Below, one piece after another: positions 35,880 to 43,744 of a stretch of 64,000 nucleotides of DNA. The position numbers and the translations under genes were made by a program. How positions within the stretch are numbered: the stretch's first letter is position 1; each line of letters begins with the position of its first letter. The stretch is from the NCBI GenBank assembly GCA_025800145.1, contig JAOXSH010000005.1:62001-126000 (forward strand), written 5' to 3'. The stretch is from Cohaesibacter sp. (GTDB lineage Bacteria; Pseudomonadota; Alphaproteobacteria; Rhizobiales; Cohaesibacteraceae). Under the pieces are notes generated by a model that had not been told where the DNA came from, did no database searches, and saw only the letters and a list, made by a program, of their open reading frames with translations.

Positions 35880-37506
35880 GCAAAAACTGGCATCCTTTGA
35901 TCTGGAAAAGATGCGGCGGCATCAGGTCTCCAATCTTGATGATCCAACAGATTGGAGCAGGGGGGCTTCGAAATGGACTTTGCAGGTTTTGCTGAAAATC
36001 AGCCTGTATTTTGCCCTCTGTCTGATTGGCATTCTCAGCATCCCCAATGTGTTTTGGGATACGCGCATTCAGCAAATCACGCTGGTGATTGGCGCGCTTG
36101 GCTTATGGCGCTATGGCTGGTGGTTTACCCATGCTGTGCGGGCTTATCTGTATGGGCGTTTCATGTATCCCAAAATGGCGCGGCAGGGCTGTGAGATTTG
36201 GGACAGCGGCTGGCGGCCCCGGCATTTGCATTTCATGATGACTACCTATAAGGAGCATCGACAAATCACCGAAATGGTGGTGCGCTCCATCATCCGCGAA
36301 GTTGAGGACAGCGAGGTCGCCGCGACCCTGTGGCTCGGCTCCTCGGATCGTTATGATGAAGATATCATTGAGGATTTTTTAAAAAGAGAAGCCGCTGATC
36401 TCGATATTACCTTGCGCATCATTCGCCAGAATGTTTCAGGCAAGCGGGCGGCCATCGGTCTGGTTTTGCGGGCCATGAACCGCTTGCCGGTGCGCCCTGA
36501 CGATCTGGTGGTCTTCATGGATGGGGATTTCATTCTGGATCGGGGGGCGGTGAGCCGCTGTTTGCCCCTGTTCAAGCTCTATCCCGATCTTCAGGCTTGC
36601 ACAACAGATGAAGAGGTGATCTGCCTTGGCCCGCGCTGGATTGAGCATTGGCTGAAAATGCGTTTTGCCCAGCGGAGGCTGGCCATGCAATCCCATGCCT
36701 TGTCCAGACGGGTTTTGACGCTTACTGGCCGCATGTCCGTCTTTCGGGCCAAACATCTTTTGCAGCTGGAATTTATTCGCCTGTTGGAAGCCGATCATTT
36801 GAGCCATTGGCTCTGGGGCACTTTTCGTTTCCTGTCCGGTGATGACAAAAGCACCTGGTATTATATGCTGAAATCAAAGGCCCATATGCGCTATGTGCCC
36901 AATGCCATGGGCTATACGGTGGAGGTGATCGAAGGCTCTGGCCTTGAGCGCATGGTGCAGAATTTTCGCCGCTGGTCGGGTAATATGCTGCGTAATGGTA
37001 GTCGCGCCATTGCCTTGGGGCCGCGGCATATGCCCTTTTTTATCTGGTGGTGTTTGATTGATCAGCGCCTGTCAATGTGGACCATGCTGGTTAGCCCCAC
37101 TTTGGCCGTGCTTGGAACCCTGATTGTCGGCCCGGCCTATCTTCTATCCTATATTCTGTTCATCGCTGTCAGCCGCATGTTGCTTTCGCTGTTTCTCTAT
37201 CGCTATTCCCGCCGGGTGCTGATGTCCTATCCATGGATCTTGTATTTCAATCAATTGATCAATGCGGCGGTCAAAGTCTATTGCATCTTTCGTCTCTCCA
37301 AACAGCGCTGGTCCAATCGTGGCAATCAAAGCGCCGGATTGGGGGGCAATGATCTGACAGAGATGGCCCGCAATGCTATGGCCAATTGGTGCACGGCGTT
37401 GGCCGTGATGCTGTTGGTTTTGGGCACGTTGTTTTTGTCCGGGCTGGCGGAGTTTCCTTCCTTTGCCCTTGTCAGCGACCTGTGGGCCGCGCAGAGCAAC
37501 CTATAG
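35860..37506 (+). CDS. alg8: Alg8-like mannuronan synthase (GT2 family, membrane)
   Basis: 548 residues from the ATG at 35860 (AAGG upstream), overlapping alg44 by 20 bases. Two N-terminal helices, then GT2 core: MTTYKEHRQITEMVV, FMDGDF metal site (near 219), LEADHLSHWLWGTFRFLSGDDKSTWYYM and the QxxRW-type QNFRRWSGN (near 367), then C-terminal membrane helices. WGTFRFLSGDDKSTWY and the overall length match Alg8 rather than cellulose synthase. Would polymerise GDP-mannuronate in the inner membrane under Alg44/c-di-GMP control. The GDP-mannose dehydrogenase (algD) that makes the substrate is not in this window. Confidence 0.88.
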   Translation: MMQSRFEQKLASFDLEKMRRHQVSNLDDPTDWSRGASKWTLQVLLKISLYFALCLIGILSIPNVFWDTRIQQITLVIGALGLWRYGWWFTHAVRAYLYGRFMYPKMARQGCEIWDSGWRPRHLHFMMTTYKEHRQITEMVVRSIIREVEDSEVAATLWLGSSDRYDEDIIEDFLKREAADLDITLRIIRQNVSGKRAAIGLVLRAMNRLPVRPDDLVVFMDGDFILDRGAVSRCLPLFKLYPDLQACTTDEEVICLGPRWIEHWLKMRFAQRRLAMQSHALSRRVLTLTGRMSVFRAKHLLQLEFIRLLEADHLSHWLWGTFRFLSGDDKSTWYYMLKSKAHMRYVPNAMGYTVEVIEGSGLERMVQNFRRWSGNMLRNGSRAIALGPRHMPFFIWWCLIDQRLSMWTMLVSPTLAVLGTLIVGPAYLLSYILFIAVSRMLLSLFLYRYSRRVLMSYPWILYFNQLINAAVKVYCIFRLSKQRWSNRGNQSAGLGGNDLTEMARNAMANWCTALAVMLLVLGTLFLSGLAEFPSFALVSDLWAAQSNL

Positions 37507-37529
37507 GCTTTGCAGATCCGGCTTTTGCC

Positions 37530-37544
37530 TTTGCAAAATGCAAA
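37530..37544. promoter_or_regulatory. Perfect TTTGCA-AAA-TGCAAA palindrome downstream of alg8
   Basis: Best copy of the motif, in the 164-base gap between alg8 and the SGNH-type gene. It overlaps no coding sequence. Confidence 0.55.
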
Positions 37545-37670
37545 CAGGGGCATTTAAACGCTGTTTTTTATACCATTTCATATAAAAATTATCAATATTT
37601 TTCAATAAGATAAATATCAGGCATGGCTTTTGCAAAGTCTTCTTCCAAACGTCTTATTTGGGAGCTTGCT

Positions 37671-38981
37671 ATGGCACAAAGGAAAAAGTCTGGACGGATC
37701 TATTCAGCAATATTGGCCAGCGTGTTTGCGATTGGTATGAGCCCGTTTGTCTTCAATTGGGTTGTTGATCCCTATGACATGAACGGCGTTGTGGATCTGG
37801 ATTTGAAGAAATTCAAAATCAGCGAACAGGCGCATTATCCCTTATGGAAGATGATCCATTTTCCAAAAGAGGGGGCCGAGACCGTCATTTTGGGGGACAG
37901 CAGAGCCAGAGCTTTGCGCGAAAAAATCTGGCACAGTCTGGGGGTTGATGCTTTTAATTTTGCCTATGGCGGGGCAACGATTGACGAGATTTTTGATACC
38001 TTTGAGCATATCAAATCCAACCCTGCCTTAAAGACATTGATTGTCAGCCTGCCTTTGCGAAGCTTTGATCCCAATCATCGAAAAGGGCTGAACCGGGTTC
38101 CCGAAGCGATTCGATTGTCCCAAAATCCTGTGGCCTATTATAAAAGCTGGTTTGTCAGCAAAATAGGCTGGCGCAATCTCGACCATCGCTATCCTGCCTA
38201 TATTGATTTTCTGCGTTCTTTGCAGCCGGGATCTTTGGTCTCCAAAGCCAAAGCCCAAACAATAGTCAAGAGCAACGTCCAAAATGCAGGGGGGCGCTAT
38301 GACGATTTGGGGGTCTTGCTGGATCAGGATGCCTGTCGGAGCTGCCAATTGCCAAGCAATGTTGCATCAGCTCCGCATCCCTCTGCCGCGCGGCTTGTGA
38401 CGTTGGGTTTGGGGCGTGGCTATGGTGGCTGGTCCCGCCTTTGGGCACCGATCACGCTGCAAAGGGACTTGCCGGGCAAATTTGAGCGACAGGTGCGCAA
38501 AAACGGGGCCAATGATTGGGCCAAATTCAAATTTTCTGAAACCTTATGGTCAAAAATCGAGACCATCGCCCATTGGTGCAAGAACAAGAATATTCAACTG
38601 GTTTTTGTCATCCCGCCAACCATCGCAGAGATGCAAAAGCGTATGGCGGGTTTTGGTTTTGCTGATCTCAATCACCGCTTTCGCTTGCGTCTTGCCGAGC
38701 TGGCCCCCGTTTTTGATTTTGATTTTAACAGCTCGCTGACACGCGATCTCTCCAAATTTACAGACGCTTATCATTTCAAGTCAAAATCGGCGCACGCCAT
38801 TGTCGGCGAGATTGTCCAGATGGTGGCGTCACAAAAAAAGCCACGGGCGCGGGCCTTTAAGCGCCGCAAAGAGATCATCTGTCCGATCCATGCCAAGGAT
38901 GTGCGCAAAGACTTTTCGGACGGCATTGTGCGCGTACAAGAAGGGCAATCCTGCCGTATATGGAGATGGAATAATGGATAA
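37671..38981 (+). CDS. AlgJ/AlgX-like SGNH-type protein (putative polysaccharide O-acetylation factor)
   Basis: 436 residues from the ATG at 37671 (GGGAGC six bases upstream; ATG at 37623 also possible). An N-terminal signal anchor (YSAILASVFAIGMSPFVFNWVVDPYDMNG) is followed by an SGNH-hydrolase-like fold: block I VILGDSRARAL (serine), AFNFAYGGATIDEIF (glycine block), VFVIPPTIAEMQKRM, and C-terminal DAYHFKSKSAH (Asp-His). AlgX and AlgJ use this fold to acetylate alginate in the periplasm. Placement between alg8 and an algI-like gene supports such a role. Sequence is too diverged to choose AlgX or AlgJ. The last 50 residues are basic and unexplained. Confidence 0.68.
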   Translation: MAQRKKSGRIYSAILASVFAIGMSPFVFNWVVDPYDMNGVVDLDLKKFKISEQAHYPLWKMIHFPKEGAETVILGDSRARALREKIWHSLGVDAFNFAYGGATIDEIFDTFEHIKSNPALKTLIVSLPLRSFDPNHRKGLNRVPEAIRLSQNPVAYYKSWFVSKIGWRNLDHRYPAYIDFLRSLQPGSLVSKAKAQTIVKSNVQNAGGRYDDLGVLLDQDACRSCQLPSNVASAPHPSAARLVTLGLGRGYGGWSRLWAPITLQRDLPGKFERQVRKNGANDWAKFKFSETLWSKIETIAHWCKNKNIQLVFVIPPTIAEMQKRMAGFGFADLNHRFRLRLAELAPVFDFDFNSSLTRDLSKFTDAYHFKSKSAHAIVGEIVQMVASQKKPRARAFKRRKEIICPIHAKDVRKDFSDGIVRVQEGQSCRIWRWNNG

Positions 38982-40149
38982 AACCAATCTGGCCCTTTCT
39001 TCTGCGGTATTGTTGAGCGCAGTTTTTCTTGCCACCCATATCTGGGTGTCTCCGTCTTCTTCGGAGTTTGAAGCCAAACAGGCACCGTTGGATCCGCAGG
39101 TCATTGCCGGGGTGCGGCAAGCCCGTGCGCTTCAAAAAGCGGGCAAGCTGAAAGATGCCTTTGTCGAGTTGGAGCGCCATGTGCAATTGGGGCATCCAAC
39201 GGCGATGTTCTTTCTTGCCAAAGCCTATATGAGCGGCTGGGGGGTGAAGCCTGATCTTGTTGAGGCCCGTAAATTGCTGCAACGGGCCGTGCAATATCAG
39301 TTCGATTTTCGCGGCGAGAGCGCTTACAAACTGGGCCGCCTTTATGAGCAATCAATCGGTGACAATTGCCAGTCCATTGCTGTTGGCTGGTTCAAAAAAG
39401 CCCTTGCCTGGCATTATCCCAAAGCTCACCGCCAATTGGGCATTCATTATGAGCAAGGTTTGGGGGTCAGGCAGGATATAGAGCGCGCCGTCTATCATTA
39501 TGAGCAAGCGGCCCAAGCGGGATATGAAACCATCTCGTTGCGCTTGGCGCGCTCTTTGGCGCTGGGGCGCTATGGCCTCTCCATTGATGAAGCGCGGGCG
39601 CAAAGGCTCGCCAATCGGGCCATCACCGCCTATGAGGTCAAGGCGGCCAATGGCTCTGGCACTGCGGCCAAGGTTTTGGGGCGGCTCTATCGCGATGGCG
39701 AATTTGTTAGCCAGAGCGCCGATAAAGCTGCCTATTGGCTGAGGCGGGCCAGTTTGCTGGGCGATGCAGGGGGGATGCATGAGCTGGCGCTTTTGATCAT
39801 CGAGCAAGGCCCTGAGGCGGCATCCGAGGCGCTTGGTTGGTTGCGACAGGCCAGCACTTTGGGTCATGGCGGGGCCATGACGGCGCTGGGCAGGCTGCAT
39901 CTGAAAGAAAGGTATGGCTTGTCCAAAGCCAAGGCGGCCAACTGGTTTCAAAAAGGCGTTCAGGCCGGGCATGGCGGCTCTATGGAAGAGCTGGCCCGCC
40001 TGACCATGCAAGGTCTGCTGGTGCCCAAAGATCTTTCCAAAGCGCTGGATTTGGCCCGTCAGGGGGCCAATCTTGGGCACCGGGGCTCTCGCAGCCTTTT
40101 GAAACACCTTCTTGCCAGCAAAAAAGCGCGCCAATCGGCGTCCAGCTGA
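38974..40149 (+). CDS. AlgK-like Sel1/TPR repeat protein
   Basis: 391 residues from the ATG at 38974; a longer frame to 38800 lies in the preceding gene, with which it overlaps by eight bases. An N-terminal helix (LALSSAVLLSAVFLATHIW) acts as signal or anchor. About nine Sel1-like repeats follow, for example AMFFLAKAYMSGWGVKPDLVEARKLLQRA and AHRQLGIHYEQGLGVRQDIERAVYHYEQAA. AlgK, a Sel1 lipoprotein, assembles the alginate export complex across the periplasm. No lipobox cysteine is seen here, so inner-membrane anchoring is more likely. Function by context. Confidence 0.75.
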   Translation: MDKTNLALSSAVLLSAVFLATHIWVSPSSSEFEAKQAPLDPQVIAGVRQARALQKAGKLKDAFVELERHVQLGHPTAMFFLAKAYMSGWGVKPDLVEARKLLQRAVQYQFDFRGESAYKLGRLYEQSIGDNCQSIAVGWFKKALAWHYPKAHRQLGIHYEQGLGVRQDIERAVYHYEQAAQAGYETISLRLARSLALGRYGLSIDEARAQRLANRAITAYEVKAANGSGTAAKVLGRLYRDGEFVSQSADKAAYWLRRASLLGDAGGMHELALLIIEQGPEAASEALGWLRQASTLGHGGAMTALGRLHLKERYGLSKAKAANWFQKGVQAGHGGSMEELARLTMQGLLVPKDLSKALDLARQGANLGHRGSRSLLKHLLASKKARQSASS

Positions 40150-40188
40150 TGGAATATATTCTGAGAATAATAGGATTGGATAAGAATA

Positions 40189-41691
40189 ATGGTCTTCAGT
40201 TCCTTTGAATTTATCTACTTATTTTTGCCGCCGGTTCTGGCTGGTTATCTTCTCTTGCGTTGGTTCGGGTCTGAGCGGGGGATCATCTGGTGGCTGATTG
40301 CGGCGTCCATTGCCTTTTATGCTTGGTGGAGTCCCTTGCATCTAATCCTTTTGATTGCATCGGTTTGCGTCAACTTTGCGCTTCACAAACTCATTTTGGC
40401 GCATAAAAGCAAAAGTATCCTAACGCTTGGCATCATTGGCAATCTGGCAACCCTTGGCTATTTCAAATATGCTGATTTCTTTATCGCAACCATCAATCCG
40501 CTGCTGGCGACAGAGCTTCCCATGCTGTTCATTGTGTTGCCTTTGGCGATTTCCTTTTTCACCTTTCAGCAGATTTCTTTTCTTTATGACACCTATAAAG
40601 GCGATATTGCCGCGTGTGATTTCTCGAAATATTGCCTGTTTGTGGTGTTTTTTCCGCAATTGATTGCCGGGCCGATTGTTCTGCAAAAGGATACCATTCC
40701 GCAATTTCGCCTGTCGGTCTTTCAGAGCAAGCTGACCCTCAATTTGGCAATTGGCGGCACGTTGTTTGCCATTGGCCTGTTTAAGAAAATCGTTCTGGCA
40801 GATGGAGTTGCCCCGGTTGTCAACACAGTCTTTGGGCTGGCAGATGCCGGCCAAGCTGTTCCCATAGAGGCGGCATGGCTGGGTGCGTTGGCCTATACAT
40901 TCCAGATCTATTTTGATTTTTCCGGCTATTGCGACATGGCTCTGGGGCTAGCCCGCATGTTTGGCATTCGGCTGCCGGTCAATTTCAATTCCCCCTATCA
41001 GGCTCGCTCCATTGTTGAATTTTGGCGGCGCTGGCATATCACCCTGTCCCGTTTCCTGCGTGATTATCTCTATATTCCGCTGGGCGGCAACAAATATGGA
41101 TTTTCTCGCCGTTATTTCAATTTGACAGCCACCATGGTGCTGGGCGGGCTATGGCATGGGGCGGCATGGACCTTTGTCTTCTGGGGTTTGCTGCATGGCT
41201 TTTATCTGATCATCAATCACGCCTGGACGGCCTTTTCCAAAGAGTTGCCAAACCGGCTTACCCTGCCCAAACCCCTTGCCATTGTTGCCAGTCAGGCCTT
41301 GACCATGCTGGCGGTTATTGTGGCTTGGGTGTTTTTCCGTGCCGAGACATTTGGCGGGGCAACGTCTGTTTTGACGGGCATGGCCGGGCTGAGCACATCA
41401 ATTGATATTAAGCTTTGGAAAGCGCTGCTTTCAGGCAGTCAGGATCTCTGGGTCTTTTTCGCCTTTTTGGCCGTGATTGTCTTTTATGCGCCCAATTCCA
41501 TTCAGCTGATGCGCCATTATCGCCCGATCACCCAAAAAACGGCAACTTTGGGCAAGCGTCTCTTCTGGCAAGGGCTGGTCTGGCGTCCGTCACACAAATG
41601 GGCGGTGATTGCCTCAATCACCATTTTGGTGGCGATCCTACAGCTTTATCGCCTCGAGGATATGACCGAATTTATCTATTTCAATTTTTAA
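40189..41691 (+). CDS. algI: AlgI-like membrane-bound O-acyltransferase (MBOAT)
   Basis: 500 residues, about eleven membrane helices. Core motifs PQLIAGPIV, YFDFSGYCDMALGLARMFGI, SIVEFWRRWHITLSRFLRDYLYIPLGG and the active-site histidine in GGLWHGAAWTFVFWG. These are the AlgI/DltB signatures: the protein passes acetyl groups across the inner membrane to periplasmic AlgJ/AlgX-like proteins, of which the gene at 37671 is the candidate partner. Start MVFSSFEFIYLFLP is the usual AlgI N-terminus. Confidence 0.9.
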   Translation: MVFSSFEFIYLFLPPVLAGYLLLRWFGSERGIIWWLIAASIAFYAWWSPLHLILLIASVCVNFALHKLILAHKSKSILTLGIIGNLATLGYFKYADFFIATINPLLATELPMLFIVLPLAISFFTFQQISFLYDTYKGDIAACDFSKYCLFVVFFPQLIAGPIVLQKDTIPQFRLSVFQSKLTLNLAIGGTLFAIGLFKKIVLADGVAPVVNTVFGLADAGQAVPIEAAWLGALAYTFQIYFDFSGYCDMALGLARMFGIRLPVNFNSPYQARSIVEFWRRWHITLSRFLRDYLYIPLGGNKYGFSRRYFNLTATMVLGGLWHGAAWTFVFWGLLHGFYLIINHAWTAFSKELPNRLTLPKPLAIVASQALTMLAVIVAWVFFRAETFGGATSVLTGMAGLSTSIDIKLWKALLSGSQDLWVFFAFLAVIVFYAPNSIQLMRHYRPITQKTATLGKRLFWQGLVWRPSHKWAVIASITILVAILQLYRLEDMTEFIYFNF

Positions 41692-41708
41692 ATCAGCAAA
41701 AGGAGGTC

Positions 41709-43673
41709 ATGATGCGGCCCTCTGTCCAATCTTTTTATTCTTTGATCTTTCCTCTTCTTGTGCTGGGCGGGGCCATTATGGCCTCTCCTGTCTCGTGTTT
41801 TGCAAATGAGCGCTCTTTCAGGCTGGAATGGCTTGGCAAGGGGATGGTCTTTGAAACGGCCTCGGGCCTGTCAAGCATCAAGGGCTATCAGCGACAGGGG
41901 CTTGTTTCGGTGAGCAGGCGCGCCGATGCTCTTTTGCTGCGCTATTGGCAAAAAGGGGCCTTTCGCGAAACGGTCTCGTATAATGGCTCCCTTTTGGTGG
42001 ATGGCTATGATGTCAGCGATATGGCACGGATCTCAAGCTTTCGACTCGCCAGAGATGGCTCTTATGTCTATATCCGTTCCGGCAAAGGCCCGGCTTCGCG
42101 GGTCAGGCTCTTGCAAGATGGCACAGAGCGATTGAGCTGGCCGCGGGGTCATTCTGTGCGTCTTCTCTCCTTTGACAAAAAAGAACTGATCACCGCGCAA
42201 GTCAATCAAAACATACAGGCCACAGAGATTATCCGCTATGCCCGAACCAAGGCAGGTATGCTGTCTGACAAGCCGCAAAAGCTTGGCCAATTGGAGGATT
42301 GTTTCCTGCAAGCGGCTAAAGCCCATCAAAACGGCCTTTTGCTTCAGGCCTATTGCAGCCATGAGCGGGGCAGTGACATTCTGTTTCTTGATCGCAAAAG
42401 CGGCAGGGTTCGGCCACTTTTGACCACAAGCGCCGATGAATGGCTGTTTTCCCATCCTGACAGGGCCAAGGGAGAGATTTCTGTCCTGACAATTGCGGGC
42501 AATACCAATGGTCGTCGGGCTTTTCATGCCATCTCTTCTTTGTTGCTGTCGTCGCTGGGCGAGCCGATGAGCCTTGCCTCTGATGAAGCGGGCAAACAGA
42601 GCTGGGGGCAATCCTATCGCCTGCGCGCGCTTGGCCTTTTATCGCAAAAAACCAAACATCCGATTTTTGCGGCGCTGGCGCGCTATTCCATGCGCCAGAC
42701 TTTGCAACAGCAAAATATCAAAAGCGGTTTGCAGGATCGCTATAATCCCTCTTGCGGCTGGCGCTCTCGCCTTTACTCAAAAGATGCCTTTACGCCGGTC
42801 TCATTGTTGGTCAATCAGGCGATGATTGCCACCAGCCTGTTAAAGACTTGCGAGCGGCTGGGGGCAGAGTGTCCGAGGAAATTGCGCCAGCAGATTATGG
42901 ACAATGCCCGCTGTCTAGTGACGGCTTATGAAGCGAATTTTGATCCCGTATCAGGGCTGTATCGCATTGCCTATGGTGCACCCTTTCGCTTTGATGGCCT
43001 ATGGGCACCATGGAATTGGCAAATGGCATGGGCCCCCATTTTGCAAGCTGTCGGAAAGCATGATCAAAAGCCTTATCTGGTCGAAAGAGCCAAGACGCTG
43101 GCCAGTGCCTTTTTAAACAGCTGGAGCCTAGGGGACAAAGGCGCGCTGTGGCGTTATTGGACCCCTGCCTATTATGCGGGCTGGGATGTGGGGGCGCAGA
43201 TCTCTCAAAGCCGCCCGACACAGGCAAAACATAAGCCAAAGCGCTATGAAGATATCGCCCATGCCGGTATTGCTCTTTTGGGGTTAAAGGCATTTAAGTC
43301 CGCTCTTGAGCCGCACAGACAAAAGGCTGTCCGTTTCACTTTGGACAGGCTGCTTGATGGCAGGGTTGCCATTGCGCGGGATCTGGATGGAAGCGGCCCC
43401 AGACATTCAAGATGGCTGCCTGGCGCAGGGTTTGATGCCTTTGCAACAGCAAAAATGAAGCATCTATATAGCCGCTTTTTGCCCGGTGCCAGATCCGGCG
43501 ATCAGCTTTTGGCCTATGCGCTCTTGTTTGAGCCGGAGAAAGAGGTCGATATTGATTTGAGGCTTTTGTCCTGCTCTTTGAACGCCTGCTCCAAGGCAAG
43601 GCAATGGTCTTTTTCCTCTGTTGGGGCCTTTTTGAACAAAAATCCACTTTTTGCCATCCAAGAGCTGGATTAA
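41709..43673 (+). CDS. Exported protein of unknown function in the alginate-like cluster (candidate polymer-modifying enzyme)
   Basis: 654 residues; AGGAGG at 41701-41706 sits before paired ATGs at 41709 and 41712. Signal peptide (FYSLIFPLLVLGGAIMASPVSCFA). Residues about 35-300 look beta-rich (propeller- or barrel-like). Residues about 300-620 look all-helical, with repeated Trp/Tyr-rich stretches: NQAMIATSLLKTCERLG, DGLWAPWNWQMAWAPIL, ALWRYWTPAYYAGW, YEDIAHAGIALLGLKAF. A beta part followed by an (alpha/alpha) barrel is the layout of some lyases and glucuronyl C5-epimerases. The cluster has no AlgG or AlgL, so it may supply one of those functions. No family assignment is claimed. Confidence 0.6.
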   Translation: MMRPSVQSFYSLIFPLLVLGGAIMASPVSCFANERSFRLEWLGKGMVFETASGLSSIKGYQRQGLVSVSRRADALLLRYWQKGAFRETVSYNGSLLVDGYDVSDMARISSFRLARDGSYVYIRSGKGPASRVRLLQDGTERLSWPRGHSVRLLSFDKKELITAQVNQNIQATEIIRYARTKAGMLSDKPQKLGQLEDCFLQAAKAHQNGLLLQAYCSHERGSDILFLDRKSGRVRPLLTTSADEWLFSHPDRAKGEISVLTIAGNTNGRRAFHAISSLLLSSLGEPMSLASDEAGKQSWGQSYRLRALGLLSQKTKHPIFAALARYSMRQTLQQQNIKSGLQDRYNPSCGWRSRLYSKDAFTPVSLLVNQAMIATSLLKTCERLGAECPRKLRQQIMDNARCLVTAYEANFDPVSGLYRIAYGAPFRFDGLWAPWNWQMAWAPILQAVGKHDQKPYLVERAKTLASAFLNSWSLGDKGALWRYWTPAYYAGWDVGAQISQSRPTQAKHKPKRYEDIAHAGIALLGLKAFKSALEPHRQKAVRFTLDRLLDGRVAIARDLDGSGPRHSRWLPGAGFDAFATAKMKHLYSRFLPGARSGDQLLAYALLFEPEKEVDIDLRLLSCSLNACSKARQWSFSSVGAFLNKNPLFAIQELD

Positions 43674-43690
43674 ATGGTTTGCATCCTCAT

Positions 43691-43720
43691 AAAAATGCCG
43701 GTCTTGGGACCGGCATTTTT
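43691..43720. terminator. Bidirectional terminator between convergent genes
   Basis: Thirteen-base arms AAAAATGCCGGTC/GACCGGCATTTTT around TTGG. T-runs on both strands serve the 654-residue protein gene (+) and the RTX gene (-). Confidence 0.9.
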
Positions 43721-43744
43721 TGTGACTTCTTTTATAGGCAAGGA

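Noticed and set aside
38800..38973. 58-codon N-terminal extension of the Sel1 protein
   Set aside because: Lies inside the preceding SGNH gene; the ATG at 38974 precedes a good signal/anchor helix.
41415..41708. 98-codon N-terminal extension of the 654-residue protein
   Set aside because: Overlaps algI; AGGAGG and a signal peptide define the start at 41709/41712.
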